64,000 nucleotides of DNA, taken from NCBI RefSeq assembly GCF_947500075.1, contig NZ_CANMQS010000002.1, positions 248,001 to 312,000 of the forward strand, written 5' to 3'. The DNA is from an uncultured Sulfitobacter sp. (GTDB taxonomy: Bacteria; Pseudomonadota; Alphaproteobacteria; Rhodobacterales; Rhodobacteraceae). The notes beneath the pieces are model-generated. The model saw nothing but the letters and a program-made list of their open reading frames with translations, was not told the origin of the DNA and made no database searches. Positions 61,472-64,000 of this stretch are shown piece by piece (the stretch's first letter is position 1; the number at the start of each line of letters is the position of its first letter). The position numbers and the translations under genes were made by a program.

Positions 61472-64000
61472 GCGGTGCGTATCCTTGTGAGCATTTCCGT
61501 GGTGTCGCCGCTGAGGCCTTGGGTCGCCAGAATGCGGTCAAGCTGCGTGGCCACCAGCGCCTGACGGCCGGGATCATACCGTTTCCACGTCTGGAAAGCG
61601 GAGCACAGCCGCGCGGTGGTTTGCGGGTTCACCGGGTCAAGCCTGATCAGCCAATCGGCCAACAGCTTGTATCCCGCGCCGCTGGCATGGTGGAAGCCCG
61701 CGTGGTGCATTGCCATGCTGCCCATGACCGCGCGGAACCGGTTTGGGTTCTTCCAGTTGAAATCCGCATGTTCGGTCAGCTTTTTCACCGTGGCGGCAAC
61801 ATCCTGTGGTTCTGACTGCGTCACCTGCATGCCGAACCATTTGTCCATCACCAGCCGGTCGTCTTTCCACTGGGCTTCAAAGGCAGCCAGCTCCGCATCG
61901 CCTGCCTTGACCTTCAGCAAGCAGGCCAGCGCGCCCAGCTGTTCTGTCATGTTGTCTGCCGCTGCATATTGCCGGGCGGCCTGTTTGCCCCCGTCCACCC
62001 GGCTGAGCAAAGCCAGAATGCCGCCCGCAAGGCTGCGCTTGCCGGATTGCGCGGCATCGGGGCGGTAGGCTTCGGTCACGCGGTTCTCTGCATAAAGATC
62101 GGCCAGATCATCGCCGAAATGCACCGCTTGCGCGGCGCGCATCGCATCCGTCGCGGCATAGAGAGCGGCCGGATCCGGGGTCTGGCCTGCGTTGTGCAGG
62201 GTGGAGGCCAGATCAGACTGGCTGGGCAGGCCCATCATCAGCGCGCGGTAGGCCGGATCAAGCGTGCGGTCGGTCAACACGGCGCGCAGCCCGTCCAGAT
62301 ACCCACGATCAGGTGCCGCGCCTTCATTGATCATCGCCAGAAGGGCGCCACGGGCAAGGTTCCGGCCTGCCTCCCACCGGTTGAAGGGATCGGTGTCATG
62401 GGCCAGCAAATGGGCACGTTCCCCATCGCTTTGATCATGGCTCAGCACCACAGGTGCTGAAAACCCGCGCAAGACGGACGCCGTGGGTCGCGCGCCAAGC
62501 CCCTCATAAACAACGCTCTGTCGGGCTTGCGTCATTTCCAGCATTTCCGATGCACGCACTTCGTCGCCAATGGGGCCGATCAGCCCGATTTCTATCGGGA
62601 TGACCTGTGGCTGCGGGTCGGGCGTGGCGGTGGAGGGGGGCGTGTGCTGCTCGAACGTCAGGGTCAACGTGCCGTCTTCCCAATGCTCGCTCACCTTCAC
62701 ATGGGGCGTGCCGGCCTGTCCGTACCAGCGTTTGAACTGGCTCAGATCGCGGCCCGTGGTTTCCTCAAACACCGCCAGCCAGTCCTCAATCGTGCAGGCC
62801 TGCCCGTCATGGCGGTCGAAATACAGATCTAGTGCGCGACCGTAAGCCTCATCGCCCACCAGCCGCTTGAGCATGCCAATGACCTCAGCGCCCTTTTCGT
62901 AGACAGTGGCGGTGTAGAAGTTGTTGATCTCCTGAAAGCTCTCGGGCCGCACCGGATGCGCGAGCGGCCCCTGATCCTCCGGAAACTGTCGCCCGCGCAG
63001 ATCAATCACGTCCGAGATGCGTTTCACGGCGGCAGAACGCATATCCGAAGTGAACTGGCTGTCGCGGAACACCGTCAGCCCCTCTTTCAGACAGAGCTGA
63101 AACCAGTCCCGGCAGGTGATCCGGTTGCCGGTCCAGTTGTGGAAATACTCATGGGCGATAATCGCCTCGATCCGTTCAAAGTTCATATCTGTCGAGGTTT
63201 CGGGCGAGGCCAGCACAGCGGAGGAGTTGAAGACGTTCAGCCCCTTGTTCTCCATCGCGCCCATGTTGAAGTCATCAACCGCGACGATGTTGAACAGGTC
63301 CAGATCGTATTCGCGGCCATAGACATCCTCATCCCACTTCATTGAATCCTTGAGCGCCTGCATCCCAAAGGCGCATTTGCCCTCGTCGCCGGGGCGCACG
63401 TATAGGTTCAGCGCCACGTCGCGGCCATTCATCGTGGTGAATTGATCAGAATGCGCCACCAGATCGCCCGCAACCAGCGCAAAAAGATACGCAGGCTTGG
63501 GCCAGGGGTCATGCCACTCAGCCGTATGCTCCCCAATGTTGACCGGGTTGCCGTTGGACAACAGAACGGGATGCGGGCCGTCGATGGTGACGGTAAAGAC
63601 GCTCATCACATCCGGGCGGTCGGGATAGTAGGTGATCTTGCGGAACCCCTCGGCCTCGCATTGGGTGCAATACATGCCGTTCGACATATAGAGCCCCTCA
63701 AGGGCGGTATTGCCTTTGGGATCAATCTCCACCTCTGCTTCCCAGACAAAGGGGGCGTCGGGCACGGCGCAGGTCAGGCCCTGATCGGTGACCTCGGGCG
63801 TGACGGTCTCCCCGTCGATGCTGGCCCAGATCAGATTGAGCTGCTCCCCATGCAGGAAAAAGGTCTGGTCGGTCGCGTTCGGGTTGGGGCGAAAGGCAAT
63901 GCGGGAGCGGACCCGCGTCTGATGCGGATCCAGCGTGAAGTGCAGCGCCACGGCGTCCACCTCAAAGCCGAAGGGGGTGTAATCTGCCAGATAGATCGTG
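61468..64000 (-). CDS. pepN: Aminopeptidase N (M1 family), N-terminal end beyond right edge
   Basis: The frame is open through the right edge of the window; residues TIYLADYTPFGFEVDAVALHFTLDP lead into the 844-aa part seen. The M1 signature includes MGAMENKGLNVFNSS (exopeptidase GAMEN) and the zinc motif AIIAHEYFHNWTGNRITCRDWFQLCLKEGLTVF (HEXXH-18-E). The C-terminal part is all-helical as in E. coli-type PepN. It removes N-terminal residues from peptides in the cytoplasm. The first gene of an operon with the SDR and a membrane-protein gene. Confidence 0.96.
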   Translation of the reverse strand, partial: TIYLADYTPFGFEVDAVALHFTLDPHQTRVRSRIAFRPNPNATDQTFFLHGEQLNLIWASIDGETVTPEVTDQGLTCAVPDAPFVWEAEVEIDPKGNTALEGLYMSNGMYCTQCEAEGFRKITYYPDRPDVMSVFTVTIDGPHPVLLSNGNPVNIGEHTAEWHDPWPKPAYLFALVAGDLVAHSDQFTTMNGRDVALNLYVRPGDEGKCAFGMQALKDSMKWDEDVYGREYDLDLFNIVAVDDFNMGAMENKGLNVFNSSAVLASPETSTDMNFERIEAIIAHEYFHNWTGNRITCRDWFQLCLKEGLTVFRDSQFTSDMRSAAVKRISDVIDLRGRQFPEDQGPLAHPVRPESFQEINNFYTATVYEKGAEVIGMLKRLVGDEAYGRALDLYFDRHDGQACTIEDWLAVFEETTGRDLSQFKRWYGQAGTPHVKVSEHWEDGTLTLTFEQHTPPSTATPDPQPQVIPIEIGLIGPIGDEVRASEMLEMTQARQSVVYEGLGARPTASVLRGFSAPVVLSHDQSDGERAHLLAHDTDPFNRWEAGRNLARGALLAMINEGAAPDRGYLDGLRAVLTDRTLDPAYRALMMGLPSQSDLASTLHNAGQTPDPAALYAATDAMRAAQAVHFGDDLADLYAENRVTEAYRPDAAQSGKRSLAGGILALLSRVDGGKQAARQYAAADNMTEQLGALACLLKVKAGDAELAAFEAQWKDDRLVMDKWFGMQVTQSEPQDVAATVKKLTEHADFNWKNPNRFRAVMGSMAMHHAGFHHASGAGYKLLADWLIRLDPVNPQTTARLCSAFQTWKRYDPGRQALVATQLDRILATQGLSGDTTEMLTRIRTA

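Noticed and set aside
1..64000. CRISPR arrays, tRNA or rRNA genes, insertion sequences, prophage
   Set aside because: No spaced direct repeat arrays, no tRNA-like cloverleaf, no transposase or integrase motifs were seen in the gaps or frames.

Overview
The window is a high-GC chromosomal segment from an alphaproteobacterium of the order Rhodobacterales (Roseobacter group). The evidence is the dcw gene order with a DUF2484 gene pair between murC and murB, the alphaproteobacterial FtsZ tail peptide EIPAFLRRQ, neighbouring cobS and cobT, GAAC-N7-GAAC SOS boxes, a TTAA-N7-TTAAC CtrA-type box, and a DUF1127 gene associated with anti-Shine-Dalgarno stem-loop RNAs of the CcsR/cuckoo type. There is no rRNA, tRNA, CRISPR array, prophage or insertion sequence. 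The genes are almost all core chromosomal genes, so the most interesting signals lie between them.

Layout. 1-1.7 kb: end of a UbiH-type hydroxylase gene, a HAD phosphatase and a GntR regulator. 1.8-3.9 kb: a family 2 glycosyltransferase with an N-terminal MshEN-like (type II secretion E) domain, preceded by a perfect CtrA-type box. 4-11.8 kb: carA, yqeY, two small genes, a 360-bp gap with four tandem perfect palindromes, pyruvate carboxylase and an FMN-dependent lactate dehydrogenase. 11.9-15.3 kb: an SOS box, a UvrD-type helicase and an endonuclease/exonuclease/phosphatase gene. 15.3-16.1 kb: a DUF1127 gene with CCTCCC-loop hairpins on both sides. 16.2-18.06 kb: an Mrp ATPase and a membrane protein.

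18.1-44.5 kb is the division and cell wall cluster: mraZ, rsmH, ftsL, ftsI, murE, murF, mraY, murD, (an antisense flavoprotein and a peroxiredoxin-like gene), ftsW, murG, murC, three small membrane-protein genes, murB, ddl, ftsQ, ftsA, ftsZ (followed by a strong terminator), then lpxC, bamD and recN. The genes make the UDP-MurNAc-pentapeptide and lipid II precursors, build the divisome, and supply lipid A and outer-membrane assembly functions. The 780-bp region before mraZ holds repeated TGGGA boxes (candidate MraZ operators), a perfect SOS box and a short terminator-bounded unit.

44.6-64 kb: a ClC channel/transporter, DUF427, Xaa-Pro aminopeptidase, cobT and cobS (cobaltochelatase) with an exported protein gene between them, a TPR protein, a J-domain protein, BolA, a DUF4177 protein, a thioesterase and gatB, an uncharacterised 431-aa protein, a lytic transglycosylase-like protein, and a pepN-SDR-membrane protein operon. 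PepN runs off the right edge.

Functional names rest on motifs read in the translations. Regulatory sites rest on consensus matches and hairpin geometry seen by eye; no searches were run.
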